Assembly (NCBI GenBank): GCA_039961735.1
Contig: JABRVX010000002.1
Span: forward strand, 53,961 to 117,960
Source: Fimbriimonadia bacterium
GTDB lineage: Bacteria > Armatimonadota > Fimbriimonadia > Fimbriimonadales > JABRVX01
Length of the DNA: 64,000 nt
Direction: 5' to 3'
Positions 35,892 through 44,677 of this stretch are shown here, piece after piece. The translations under genes were made by a program, and so were the position numbers. Position 1 is the stretch's first letter. Each line of letters starts with the position of its first letter. The notes below the pieces were generated by a model that saw nothing but the letters and a program-made list of their open reading frames with translations, was not told the origin of the DNA and did no database searches.

Positions 35892-36311
35892 TTACAGCTT
35901 GAAGTCGACGATGGCGGAGACGGCAACTCCGTCCACCTTGGCCAGGTTCTTGCCGGGCGTCTTGGTCGAGACCGGAATGAGCGCGCGGAGGCGCACTGCG
36001 TTCCCCATGAAGCGCCCTTCGAGTTGAGCCAAGGCCTGCACCTTATCCACGTTGGTCTTGGGTCCCATCACCTGAGCCGCACCGAGATAGCCCCCGTCTC
36101 CCACGCTCAGGATGGGGACGACCTTGGTGGTTGACGTGTTCGTGTTCTTGTGACCGGTCAGGTTGTTGATGGCCTTATCGATATCTTTGCCGAATGTGGT
36201 TACGGCAAGCGCAATGCCACCCGCCTTTAGGATGGTGTCTATCTGTGCGACAGCGACCGCCGTCACCAGGAACGCTGCTGCTAGGATACCGAGCGCTCTC
36301 ATTCTCTTCAT
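35892..36311 (-). CDS. small exported protein, unknown function
   Basis: A 139-residue protein with signal peptide MKRMRALGILAAAFLVTAVAVAQ. The mature part is short, Thr/Asn/Lys-rich near the middle (TGHKNTNTSTTKVVP), and otherwise beta-strand-like. I do not recognise the family. It lies between two SLH porin genes on the same strand, with a good GGGAGG site nine bases before the ATG, and ends just before the promoter of porin copy 1. An envelope role is likely from context only. Confidence 0.75.
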   Translation of the reverse strand: MKRMRALGILAAAFLVTAVAVAQIDTILKAGGIALAVTTFGKDIDKAINNLTGHKNTNTSTTKVVPILSVGDGGYLGAAQVMGPKTNVDKVQALAQLEGRFMGNAVRLRALIPVSTKTPGKNLAKVDGVAVSAIVDFKL

Positions 36312-36370
36312 TGCCTAGTACCTCCCTCTCTCAGAGTACTACGCCGGGTGGCGTGAAAGTGTGGCAGGAC

Positions 36371-36401
36371 AACGGCCCCGGCGCATGAGGCCGGGGCCGT
36401 T
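36371..36401 (-). terminator. terminator hairpin after SLH porin copy 2
   Basis: AACGGCCCCGG (36371-36381) pairs perfectly with CCGGGGCCGTT (36391-36401) around a nine-base loop, 14 bases past the stop. It lacks a long T-run on the minus strand. Confidence 0.75.
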
Positions 36402-36414
36402 TCAAGCGAATGCC

Positions 36415-38433
36415 TTAGAACTTGATCGAGAACTGGGTGAAGAACAGGCCGCTCTTCGCGTTCACGTTCGGGTTACCCGGCGTGTTGAAGAAGCTATCGC
36501 CCGTCTTGTTCTTGTAGTCGAGGATCTGGTAGCCGAAGCGCCAGGTCGTGTTCTCGCCCAGGTCGTAGGTCAGATCGGCGGTGTACCAATGCTCGTCGAT
36601 CTTGCCGCTCTCGAGCTCGAACCTGGTCTCGTCCAGGTCCCAGAACACGCCCTCCCAGCCGAGACCGAGATGCCAGTTCTCTGCGAACTTGAACCCGATA
36701 CCGGCCTGGATGCGATTGACCTTGTCATCCTCTGAGATGCCGAACACGGTGCCGCCGAAGTCGGCCCGATCCGAACCGGTGTAGAACTCACCGGTTGCAT
36801 AAAGGCTGATGTCGTCGTTCACCCTAAAGTCCACGCCGGCATGGAAGCCCTTGATGTCTGTCGGGTTGTTCCAATAGCCGATGCGACCCCACGAGCCGGG
36901 ACCGCCGTACCAGGGGCCGATCTCACGGTAGCCGGCGAATACATTGAACCGATCGCCTGCGTACCTGAGAGCAGCGTCCCACAGCCAGTTGTCCTCATCC
37001 ACCTGCGAGTCATCGTTCTGGAAGTAGTCCGACTTCGCGAAGTAGCCGTTGAGGCGGAAGTTCTTCGCAAACTCGATGTCCAACTCACCGCCCCAAAGCT
37101 GGAGTCGGTTGAACGTGAACGCAGGCAGTACGCCGTTGGCGGCGCTTGCCGTGTCCGGGCCGTCCAGTAGGTTGTAGGTTGCCCGGGCGGTTCCGATGCG
37201 GCCGAGATTGACGCCGACCTCGGCGCCGAGGATAGTGTCCACGACCATGAGGCCGGGAGTGTAGTTGCCGGGGCGGGTTCCCACGCTCGGGATGACTGTG
37301 GTGTTACCCACCCACATGTCGTACACGCCGCTGTTGAGCGCGGAACCTCGATTGCTGACCTTGCCACCGTAGAAGCCGAGGCTGAAGTTCGACCAATCGA
37401 AGTCCACTGAACCGCCGTCAATCATCCAATCGCCGTTGTCCCAGCGATCGGAATCCCAGTAGTAATCCACGTCCTGTCGCTTCAGGATGTACGGATTGAT
37501 CTGGTGACCGATGCGGCCCAGACGAAGGTTGACTGGTGCGCCGAACCAGGACGAATTCCATGCAGCCTCGAAGCGGTGCAGCCACACGTCGGTGTTGCCC
37601 TCTTCTTTGCGGCCGGCACCGGCGAACTGCGTGGTCATGTTGCCACCCTCGAAGGGAAGCAGGTTGCCGACCACCAGCTCGGCCGTCATGTTCACGTCCC
37701 GGCCGTAGGTGCCGGAGAAGATCAAGCCCAGCTCGTGCATCACGTGGAGGTCGCGAGTGACGCCCACAGGATCGCCCGATAGGTCCGCGCCGACCCACGC
37801 ACCGTTCCAGTCCACACCGATCTCGTGGTCGCGGCTGTGGCCTGCGCGACCGCCGATGTCCACGGTACCGTGGATGTCAACGGCGGGCTTGCGCGCCTCC
37901 AGCGCGGCAACGCGATCCTCGATGGAGCGGAGGTCCTTCTTCATCGCCTCGACGTCTACGCCGAGCGATGCGAGGTCCTGCTCGAAGGTGTTCATCAGCT
38001 CGCGAAGCGCGTCAATGTCGTTCTTCCAGTTCTTCATCCCGGAAAGATCGTTCTTGAAGGCTTCGAGCTGATCGCGGAGAGCCTGGAGGTCCGCCTTGCT
38101 GGCGAAGTCTCCCTGCGTCCCGCCGCCTCCCTTAGGAAGCGCGTCGATCTGCCTCTGCAGGCCGTCAATCCGGCTCTGGAGGCCATCGAACATGTACTTG
38201 AGCTTCTGGTACGCAGCGTTCATGGCCACTGCAAACTCGTAGCGGCTCATGGGACGTGCGCCCCGGAACATGCCGTCCGGGTAACCCACCAGGAGACCGT
38301 CGTTCTTCAGGGTCTCCAGGGCCTCGTAGGCCCAGTGGTACTCGGGGACGTCCGGGAAGTTCTGTGCGGTGGCGGGAATATAGAGCCCAGCCATCAGCAC
38401 TACGCCGAATAAGTAACTCAGCGTTCGCTTCAT
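36415..38433 (-). CDS. SLH-domain outer-membrane porin (copy 2)
   Basis: A 672-residue protein built like copy 1: signal peptide (MKRTLSYLFGVVLMAGLYIPATAQ), SLH domain at about 25-80 (FPDVPEYHWAYEALETLKNDG ... MSRYEFAVAMNAAYQKL), coiled coil at about 80-185 (with a short Gly-rich break), and a beta barrel ending FSIKF. The barrel shares the blocks 'YWNNPTDIKGF', 'NRIQAGIGF' and 'GWEGVFWDL' with the other two copies. It has the strongest promoter of the three (TTGACA-17-TATAGT) and may be the major porin. GGAGGAG precedes the ATG. Confidence 0.94.
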   Translation of the reverse strand: MKRTLSYLFGVVLMAGLYIPATAQNFPDVPEYHWAYEALETLKNDGLLVGYPDGMFRGARPMSRYEFAVAMNAAYQKLKYMFDGLQSRIDGLQRQIDALPKGGGGTQGDFASKADLQALRDQLEAFKNDLSGMKNWKNDIDALRELMNTFEQDLASLGVDVEAMKKDLRSIEDRVAALEARKPAVDIHGTVDIGGRAGHSRDHEIGVDWNGAWVGADLSGDPVGVTRDLHVMHELGLIFSGTYGRDVNMTAELVVGNLLPFEGGNMTTQFAGAGRKEEGNTDVWLHRFEAAWNSSWFGAPVNLRLGRIGHQINPYILKRQDVDYYWDSDRWDNGDWMIDGGSVDFDWSNFSLGFYGGKVSNRGSALNSGVYDMWVGNTTVIPSVGTRPGNYTPGLMVVDTILGAEVGVNLGRIGTARATYNLLDGPDTASAANGVLPAFTFNRLQLWGGELDIEFAKNFRLNGYFAKSDYFQNDDSQVDEDNWLWDAALRYAGDRFNVFAGYREIGPWYGGPGSWGRIGYWNNPTDIKGFHAGVDFRVNDDISLYATGEFYTGSDRADFGGTVFGISEDDKVNRIQAGIGFKFAENWHLGLGWEGVFWDLDETRFELESGKIDEHWYTADLTYDLGENTTWRFGYQILDYKNKTGDSFFNTPGNPNVNAKSGLFFTQFSIKF

Positions 38434-38617
38434 CCGTTCTCCTCCTTGAGGTTTTCAGTACCGCGGCCGGTCACGGCCTGCCTCAACGGAACGGCGGAAG
38501 CCTTCCGAGGTTTCCTTCGCACCTTGCTCCGTTCCGGCAGCGGACCGCCGACTAACGATCATCAATGTCAAATGGTCGGTCGAGTCTTGCTGGACTCGTT
38601 CCACAGGTACAACTTGC

Positions 38618-38646
38618 ACTATACCCCGTTCGCTGAGCCCTGTCAA
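38618..38646 (-). promoter_or_regulatory. promoter of SLH porin copy 2
   Basis: A perfect -35 TTGACA (38641-38646), a 17-base spacer and TATAGT (38618-38623) on the minus strand, 185 bases before the start codon. The -35 lies in the loop of the terminator of copy 3. Confidence 0.85.
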
Positions 38647-38656
38647 TCGAACGGGG
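38624..38656 (-). terminator. terminator hairpin after SLH porin copy 3
   Basis: CCCCGTTCG (38624-38632) pairs perfectly with CGAACGGGG (38648-38656) around a 15-base loop, 40 bases past the stop. It shares its sequence with the next gene's promoter. Confidence 0.7.
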
Positions 38657-38696
38657 CTCGTGCCGTCCACTTAGACGTTCTCCGCTCGCAATCGGG

Positions 38697-40706
38697 TCAG
38701 AACTTTACGCTGAACTGGCTGTAGAACAGGCCACCGTCGGCCCTTTCCGTGCCCACTCCGGGCGGGTTCAGGAACGAAGACCCGGATTTGTTTCGGTAGC
38801 TCGTGACCTGATATCCGAGCCTGAACCGCGTGTCCTTACCCATGTCGTAGCTGAACTCAGCCGTATAGTAATTCTCGTCAACGTCGCCGCCCCCGAACTC
38901 CAGGTCCGGGCGATCGGCGAACTTCCAGAAAACTCCTTCCCAACCGAGAAGGAGCGACCACCGGTGGTTGATCGGCCACTGCAGGTACGCGGCCAGCGCC
39001 GTGATGTCGTCCTCGTTCATCAGGCCGATGGAGTGGCTTCCGCCGGCATCGCTGAGCAACTCGGTTCCGGTCAGGAACTGGCCGGTCACCCAGATGCCTG
39101 CACCGTTCGCCAGCCTGTAGTGGCCCCAACCTCCAAATCCCTTTACGTCGTTGGGGTTGTACCAGTAGCCCAGACGGTCCCAAGAGCCTGGGGCCGAGAA
39201 CAGCGGGGCGACGAATCGGTAGCCGAAACCGAGCCACCACTTGTCGCCCTCGTGGTACTCCAGAGCGAAGTCGTAGGCGTAGTTGTGTGCCGTCTGGACC
39301 GAGTGGTCGTTGTAGTACAAGTCCGAGTCTGCGAGTGCGCCGTAGAAGGTGAGACGGTCGGTCAGGTTCAGCACCGTGTCCACCCCCATCACAATCTGAC
39401 GGTTGAACGGACTATCCTGTTGGATGCCGTTCCCCGACTCCTCGCCGTCCAAGATCAGGTACTGCGCGGCGACGTGGCTGTTCTTCGGCAACGTGTAGGT
39501 TGCCTCGACACCGACATGGCGGTCCACTGCAAGGACGCTCGCATCCACGTTGCCGGGCCGCTCGCCGAACTCGAAAGCTCCGAACAGTCTGCCGACGCTC
39601 ATCTGATACAGGCTGCCGGACTGCACGCTGCCGCGTCGCGCAGAGCGTCCTCCGTGGAACGCAAGCTCCACGTCACCGAGGCCGAACGTGAGGATGCCCC
39701 CGTCGAAGTACCAGTTGCCGTTGTCCCAGCGCTCGATGTCTATGTACGGGTCGGGGTCGATGCGGCTGAATGCCAGGTAGTTGGAACTCCCGAAGCCGAG
39801 ACGACCGAGACGCACGCTCATCGGAGCGCCGAACCAGCGGTCTTCCCACGAAGCTTCCAACCGGTGCAGGAACAGGTCTGTAGGGCCTTCTTCGCGGCGC
39901 TCTCCCGGGGTCAGCACGGCAAAGCCGCCCCCTTCGTAGCCGACCAACGTGGAAGCGAGCAACTCCGCGTCCATTCGAGCGCGTCCGAACTCACCGCTAA
40001 GGCTCAGCCCGGCTTCGTGCATCAGGTGCAGGTCCTCGGGGAGCCCGACCGGGTTGCCGGAGCCATCGGAACCGATCAGGTTGCCCGACTGGCTGACACC
40101 GATTCGCCCGTCTCGGCTGTGGCCACCGAAGCCGATGACGTGATACTCGCCACCGATGGCGATCGGGGGCTTGCGCTGTTCGAGTGCCGTCACCCGGTCT
40201 TCCAGCGAGCGGAGGTACCCGCGTATCTCCTCTACGTCCATACCGAGCGCCGCGAGGTCTCCCTTGAACTCCTCGGTCAGCCTCTTGATCGCATCTATGT
40301 CGGCGCGATAGGCGCGCACATCACCGATCTGCTTTCGTAGCCCCTCGAGCTGGGTCTTCATCTCGTCGAGTTCGGCCTTGGTGACCTCACCCTTCGCTCC
40401 AGCGGGAGGTTTCCACTGGGCGAGTTGTTCCTGGAGCCGCGCGACGCCCCGCTCACGAGCTTGAAGCAGGTCGCGCAGGTTTCGGTAAGCGCGGCTGGTT
40501 GCAGCCGCGAACTCGTATCGTGTGAGGGGTCGTCCGCCTCCGTAGGTACCATCGGGGTATCCCGCGAGCACGCCCGAGGCTTTGAGTTGCGCGATGGCGT
40601 CGTACGCCCAATGATGCTCGGGCACGTCTGGGAATTGCTGGGCAGTGGCGGGGACACCCCCAAAGATCAGTGCGAGTGCGCACAGAGCGAAGAGTCTGGC
40701 GTTCAT
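38697..40706 (-). CDS. SLH-domain outer-membrane porin (copy 3)
   Basis: A 669-residue protein with signal peptide (MNARLFALCALALIFGGVPATAQ), SLH domain at about 24-78 (FPDVPEHHWAYDAIAQLKASG ... LTRYEFAAATSRAYRNL), coiled coil at about 80-180 and a beta barrel ending FSVKF. It is the most divergent of the three copies. The ATG at 40706 is preceded by AAGGAGGG; upstream in-frame codons to 40943 are in the promoter region and in yqgF and are not part of the gene. Confidence 0.93.
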   Translation of the reverse strand: MNARLFALCALALIFGGVPATAQQFPDVPEHHWAYDAIAQLKASGVLAGYPDGTYGGGRPLTRYEFAAATSRAYRNLRDLLQARERGVARLQEQLAQWKPPAGAKGEVTKAELDEMKTQLEGLRKQIGDVRAYRADIDAIKRLTEEFKGDLAALGMDVEEIRGYLRSLEDRVTALEQRKPPIAIGGEYHVIGFGGHSRDGRIGVSQSGNLIGSDGSGNPVGLPEDLHLMHEAGLSLSGEFGRARMDAELLASTLVGYEGGGFAVLTPGERREEGPTDLFLHRLEASWEDRWFGAPMSVRLGRLGFGSSNYLAFSRIDPDPYIDIERWDNGNWYFDGGILTFGLGDVELAFHGGRSARRGSVQSGSLYQMSVGRLFGAFEFGERPGNVDASVLAVDRHVGVEATYTLPKNSHVAAQYLILDGEESGNGIQQDSPFNRQIVMGVDTVLNLTDRLTFYGALADSDLYYNDHSVQTAHNYAYDFALEYHEGDKWWLGFGYRFVAPLFSAPGSWDRLGYWYNPNDVKGFGGWGHYRLANGAGIWVTGQFLTGTELLSDAGGSHSIGLMNEDDITALAAYLQWPINHRWSLLLGWEGVFWKFADRPDLEFGGGDVDENYYTAEFSYDMGKDTRFRLGYQVTSYRNKSGSSFLNPPGVGTERADGGLFYSQFSVKF

Positions 40707-40833
40707 CCGGTCCCTCCTTGGACGCTCAGCGCGCAGGGCGGCGGCTCGTCCGATTCTCCGCACTCGCCGGGTCCCCCGGCGCCGAGAGTGGTACAGCCAG
40801 GTGGCTGGGCTGTCAGCCCGCTGTTCGCCCGGT

Positions 40834-40863
40834 AGTATAACGGAGAGAATTGGCCCTTGTCTA
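40834..40863 (-). promoter_or_regulatory. promoter of SLH porin copy 3
   Basis: TAGACA (40858-40863), an 18-base spacer and TATACT (40834-40839) on the minus strand, overlapping the end of the yqgF gene. Confidence 0.65.
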
Positions 40864-41292
40864 CGCCTTCTCGGGTGCCCGGTTCTCCTCTGCTGTGTTG
40901 CGCAAGACGTCTTCCGCCAGAACGAGTGCGGCGATGTCGTCAATCGGCTCGGGCGGAGAGAGCAGTCCCTTCGGGACGAACCTGCGCCAGCCCCGGCGCG
41001 GCGTCAACTCCCAGTATCGTCGCTGTGCCCGCTCGGTGGAGTGCTTCTCGTCTACGACAAGGATGCCGGATTCGGGCAAGCGCGCCTCGATTGCTCGGAC
41101 GACCGCCCGCGAGCCCGTACCACCTCCAACGACCAGGACGTCGGGCTGGGTCTGCTCCACCATTTCAGCAACCGTGTCGGCGAGTCGTCCGATTTGTACA
41201 ACTTTTCGGTCGAGAACTTGTACTGGCTGATCGTCTTCGACACGGGCGACGGCGATTCCGCACTTGTCGGTTCCTGGGTCTACCGCGAGCAC
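40861..41292 (-). CDS. YqgF/RuvX-like RNase H-fold nuclease
   Basis: A 143-residue protein of the RuvC/YqgF fold. The first catalytic-type strand is LAVDPGTDKCGIAVA (2-16), followed by DVLVVGGGTGS and VVDEKHSTERAQRRYWE and the last acidic motif PEPIDDIAALVLAEDVL. YqgF proteins mature the 16S rRNA 5' end or act on DNA junctions. The GTG at 41292 may not be the true start, because the frame is open for some codons upstream. It follows DUF3084 with an 11-base gap; I recall the same pair in cyanobacteria. Confidence 0.8.
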   Translation of the reverse strand: MLAVDPGTDKCGIAVARVEDDQPVQVLDRKVVQIGRLADTVAEMVEQTQPDVLVVGGGTGSRAVVRAIEARLPESGILVVDEKHSTERAQRRYWELTPRRGWRRFVPKGLLSPPEPIDDIAALVLAEDVLRNTAEENRAPEKA

Positions 41293-41303
41293 GACAAACT
41301 TCT

Positions 41304-42806
41304 TCAGAGCCTGTTCACCCCAAAAAGCAGTTCCAATCGGTCCGCCGCTCGCGTCTCCGACTTTGCTACTGCGGTCACATTAACCATCTTCCCGGCCTTG
41401 CGGATGCGCTTGATCAGGTCCAGCAGCGTGCCGTAGGTCACCTCGCCAATCGTCTCGCCCCGTCCCGCGATGGGGACCATACCGCGTTCCCGCGCAGTCG
41501 TGGCCAGGTCGTCTCGCAGGAACTGGACCAACTCGCCCATCAGCTGCTCGTCGGTGTGCTGATTGTCCAGTTGGACCGAGGCTACCGTTTCTCCCGCATG
41601 GAACACCACCGGGTTCGGCAAAATCTCGAGACCGACGACGAGGGGCTCGCCCGCCACGGTGTTGACGGCGGCCGAGGCGATGAGTACGGTGTCTCCGGGC
41701 GTATTGACAAGTGCCTCGGCCATCGCTTCCGTCACCTTCTCGACAGGGATGCGAACGAGGTGTCCCTGGTCGCTCAGAGCGAAGCTGTCCAGCATCGTCA
41801 CGTAGTCGCCATCCGGACCCGGAGACGCACCCTCCTGTTTTGCCACTTCTCGCGCTCGATCCAGCAGGGACCTTATCTTGAGCACGTTGTCCGCGATGTC
41901 GCCGCCGCCCGTCACCGGCAGTCGCGCGACCTCCCTTCCAATGGGGAACAGGATCGGCTCGGTGCGGAACTTGATTGCGGTTCGCCCGAATGCACCCGTT
42001 GCAGCCGTAAGCTCTGCTCCCAGCATGCCGAGGCGCGATGTGAGGTCGGCCACCTCCCCTTGCAGCTCACTCCGCGTGCGCTGAAGTTGCTCCCTGTCCT
42101 TCTCCAGCGCCAGGTTCTCCCTAGCTAGGACTTCGTTCTGCTTGGCGAGTGTGTCGGTCTCCTCGCGATAGGTGGTCAGTTGGCCAGAGAGGGCCTGCAC
42201 GTCGGCAGAGAGCTTTTCTCGTTGTGCAGTCAGTTCTCGGACCTCGGCGCTGCGCGCATGAAGGTCCTGTGTGGTTGCGGCAAGGTTCCGCTGCGCTGCA
42301 TCCAGGTGCTTCTCAATCGTTTCGTTTCGGGCCCGAAGCGCAGCCTGCTGCCGAGTGGCAAGATGCAAGCTTCGTTCGATCCGCCGCCTGTCGCTCTCGG
42401 CCTCCCGAAGCGAGTTCTTTGCGGTCTCCAACGCGCGGTTCGCGTCTCGGATGGCAGCACGTAGATTGTCCAGTTCCTCCGTCGTCTGCTCTAGCTCTGT
42501 GGTGAGACGACGGAGCTCGGTAGTCTTCTCCCTCAGCTCGGCCTTTCGAGTCTCCAGGTCGCGCACCGTCTCGACACCGCGAAGCACCCATTCGCGATGT
42601 TCTTTGCTCAGCGTGATAACACTACCAAGTGTGACGGTGAAGATGAAGCAGCCGGTTAGTGTGGTAACCAGCACGGCAGTCCGCTTCGGTCGCAAGCCGA
42701 AAACGGTTAGCCGTTTCTTGCCCATCCTGCGACCCAACGCGTCCCCCATGTACGCGATGAGCCCGCATATCAGCATAATCCCTATCCAAATAGGCCATTG
42801 ATACAT
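41304..42806 (-). CDS. DUF3084 coiled-coil membrane protein
   Basis: A 500-residue protein with two N-terminal helices (about 5-25 and 43-63), a long coiled coil at about 75-245 rich in Glu, Arg, Leu and Gln, and a soluble C-terminal domain (about 265-500). The basic loop GRRMGKKRLTVFGLRPKRTA between the helices and the whole layout match DUF3084. Function is unknown. It follows the lptF/G gene on the same strand with a 21-base gap. Confidence 0.88.
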   Translation of the reverse strand: MYQWPIWIGIMLICGLIAYMGDALGRRMGKKRLTVFGLRPKRTAVLVTTLTGCFIFTVTLGSVITLSKEHREWVLRGVETVRDLETRKAELREKTTELRRLTTELEQTTEELDNLRAAIRDANRALETAKNSLREAESDRRRIERSLHLATRQQAALRARNETIEKHLDAAQRNLAATTQDLHARSAEVRELTAQREKLSADVQALSGQLTTYREETDTLAKQNEVLARENLALEKDREQLQRTRSELQGEVADLTSRLGMLGAELTAATGAFGRTAIKFRTEPILFPIGREVARLPVTGGGDIADNVLKIRSLLDRAREVAKQEGASPGPDGDYVTMLDSFALSDQGHLVRIPVEKVTEAMAEALVNTPGDTVLIASAAVNTVAGEPLVVGLEILPNPVVFHAGETVASVQLDNQHTDEQLMGELVQFLRDDLATTARERGMVPIAGRGETIGEVTYGTLLDLIKRIRKAGKMVNVTAVAKSETRAADRLELLFGVNRL

Positions 42807-42827
42807 CCGTGCGCCCCAGTCTGCTTG

Positions 42828-43961
42828 TTACCTACTCCGATGAATCAGTAATCCCACTGCGAAAACGAGTCCGACGATGTTCGCGCCGAAGCTGGCGAGA
42901 ATGGGCTTGATAGCGCCTCCCTGACCGAGTACTGCCATGTAGCTGGACAACAGCCAGTACCCGAAGATGATCACTAGCGCGATGGCGAATCCCACCGCAT
43001 TGCTCGTCCGGGACTGACGTATGCCCAGCGGCGCCCCCACCAGCGCGAAGATCACCGTCGCAAGTGGGTATGCGATCTTATTGTAGAACCCCATCTCCAG
43101 ATTACGTATCGCCTCTGGCCCCTCTGCACCCACGCGCTTCATGTCGGCGATCTTTTCGAGGGTGGCCTTCATGTTCGTGGCATCCGGGTCCCGAATCGTT
43201 TGACGCTCCAAGTTGCGGAAGAGTGACTCGAGCTTGAGCGATGGACCGGACAATGGCACTTCGAGCGCTTCGAGATACCGCTGCTCTGGTCCGTCCTCCT
43301 TCGGTAGGAACATCGTCACCCTGCTCAGGCTTAGCGAAGTGCCGCCTCGATATACTGCCTCGGTGGCGTAGAGATACATGTCCGGTTTGGCACTGCCCTT
43401 CGGGTAGTGGATGATGTTCGTCCCCCAGAACGTACGACGTGCGAAATCGGCATCACGCGATACGACGATGTACTCGATGCGCCTGCCGTCGTAGATGGGA
43501 AACGAAGCGAAGTTCAGGGGGTTCTTCTCGAGCTGCTCCAGAATCGCGAACTTCAGGTTGTGCGCTCGGACGGCACAGGGCGGGACCAGATACTCGGTCA
43601 GTGCTATAGCCAAGATGCTGACCCCAAGTCCCATGTATGCGATGGCTCGAATCACGCGCCACAAATTGGCACCCACCGCGAACAGCGCAGTCGCCTCGCT
43701 ATCGCCCGACATGCGTCCGGTGGCCAGCAAGGAGGCGAGCAGCATCGCAGCGGGCAACGTCTTCGTCATCATGCCCGGCAGCAGCATCAAGCTCATCTCG
43801 ACGACCATGAGCGGGGCAACACCCCTCACCACGTAGTCCGTCAAGGTGAAGAGGTAGGTGATGGACATCCCGAGCATGGAGAACAACGCTACACCGAAAA
43901 CGAAAGGGCCGATGATCTCGCGGAGCATCAGAGCGTCTGAAAGGGGCAGGCGCAAGCGCAC
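42828..43961 (-). CDS. LptF/LptG-family LPS export permease
   Basis: A 377-residue protein with six helices in two groups of three, separated by a periplasmic beta-jellyroll (about 125-265). This is the YjgP/YjgQ family that pulls LPS from the inner membrane together with LptB. Only one such gene is seen here; its partner may lie elsewhere, or it may work as a homodimer. It overlaps the lptB end by one base. Confidence 0.9.
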   Translation of the reverse strand: MRLRLPLSDALMLREIIGPFVFGVALFSMLGMSITYLFTLTDYVVRGVAPLMVVEMSLMLLPGMMTKTLPAAMLLASLLATGRMSGDSEATALFAVGANLWRVIRAIAYMGLGVSILAIALTEYLVPPCAVRAHNLKFAILEQLEKNPLNFASFPIYDGRRIEYIVVSRDADFARRTFWGTNIIHYPKGSAKPDMYLYATEAVYRGGTSLSLSRVTMFLPKEDGPEQRYLEALEVPLSGPSLKLESLFRNLERQTIRDPDATNMKATLEKIADMKRVGAEGPEAIRNLEMGFYNKIAYPLATVIFALVGAPLGIRQSRTSNAVGFAIALVIIFGYWLLSSYMAVLGQGGAIKPILASFGANIVGLVFAVGLLIHRSR

Positions 43962-44677
43962 TAGTCCATGCTCCCGCCGAGATAGTGTTTGCGCACCATC
44001 TCGTTCTCCACCGCCTCGTCCGGAGTGCCGTGGAAGATAATGTGACCGTCCACCAGGATGTACAACCGATCCGTTATGCGGAAAGTCGCCGAGACGTTGT
44101 GATCGGTGATCAGCACGCCGATCCCGTCCTCTCGCAGCCGACCGATGATCTCCTGAAGCTCCTCGATGGTCTTTGGGTCAATACCAGTGAAGGGCTCGTC
44201 GAGCAGGATGAACTTCGGTTCGCACGCCAGGGCGCGGGCAATCTCCACCCGCCGCCTCTCACCGCCCGAGAGCTTCAGTCCGAGGTGCTTTCGGAGTTGA
44301 GTTATGTGTAACTTTTCGAGCAATTCTTCCGCTTTTCGCAGTCGCTCTCGGTGCGACATCGGCCGCATTTCGAGAACCAACAGCAGGTTCTCGAGGACCG
44401 AGAGCTTGCGGAATACAGAGGCTTCCTGCGGTAGGTAGCCCATCCCATGGCGAGCGCGTCGGTACATCGGCCAGCGCGTTACATCCTGTCCGTCTATGAA
44501 CACCCTGCCCTCGTTGGGACGCACCGCGCCGACGATCATGTAGAAGGTGGTGGTCTTCCCGGCGCCGTTCGGCCCGAGCAGCCCGACGACCTCGCCTTGG
44601 GCGACCTCTACGTTCACGCCGCAGACGACGTCTCGTCCGCGATACGCCTTCCGCAGCCCCTGGGCGTGAATCCTCAT
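43961..44677 (-). CDS. lptB: LPS export ABC transporter ATPase
   Basis: A 238-residue ATPase: Walker A GPNGAGKTT, signature LSGGERRRVEIARAL, Walker B FILLDEPFTGIDPKT and H-loop DHN. The sequence after Walker A (YMIVGAVRPNEGRVFIDGQDVTRWPMYRRARHGMGYLPQEASVF) is diagnostic of LptB. The ATG overlaps the stop of the upstream lptC/A gene, and the end overlaps lptF/G. It powers LPS transport to the cell surface, so the cell has an LPS-type outer membrane. Confidence 0.96.
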   Translation of the reverse strand: MRIHAQGLRKAYRGRDVVCGVNVEVAQGEVVGLLGPNGAGKTTTFYMIVGAVRPNEGRVFIDGQDVTRWPMYRRARHGMGYLPQEASVFRKLSVLENLLLVLEMRPMSHRERLRKAEELLEKLHITQLRKHLGLKLSGGERRRVEIARALACEPKFILLDEPFTGIDPKTIEELQEIIGRLREDGIGVLITDHNVSATFRITDRLYILVDGHIIFHGTPDEAVENEMVRKHYLGGSMD

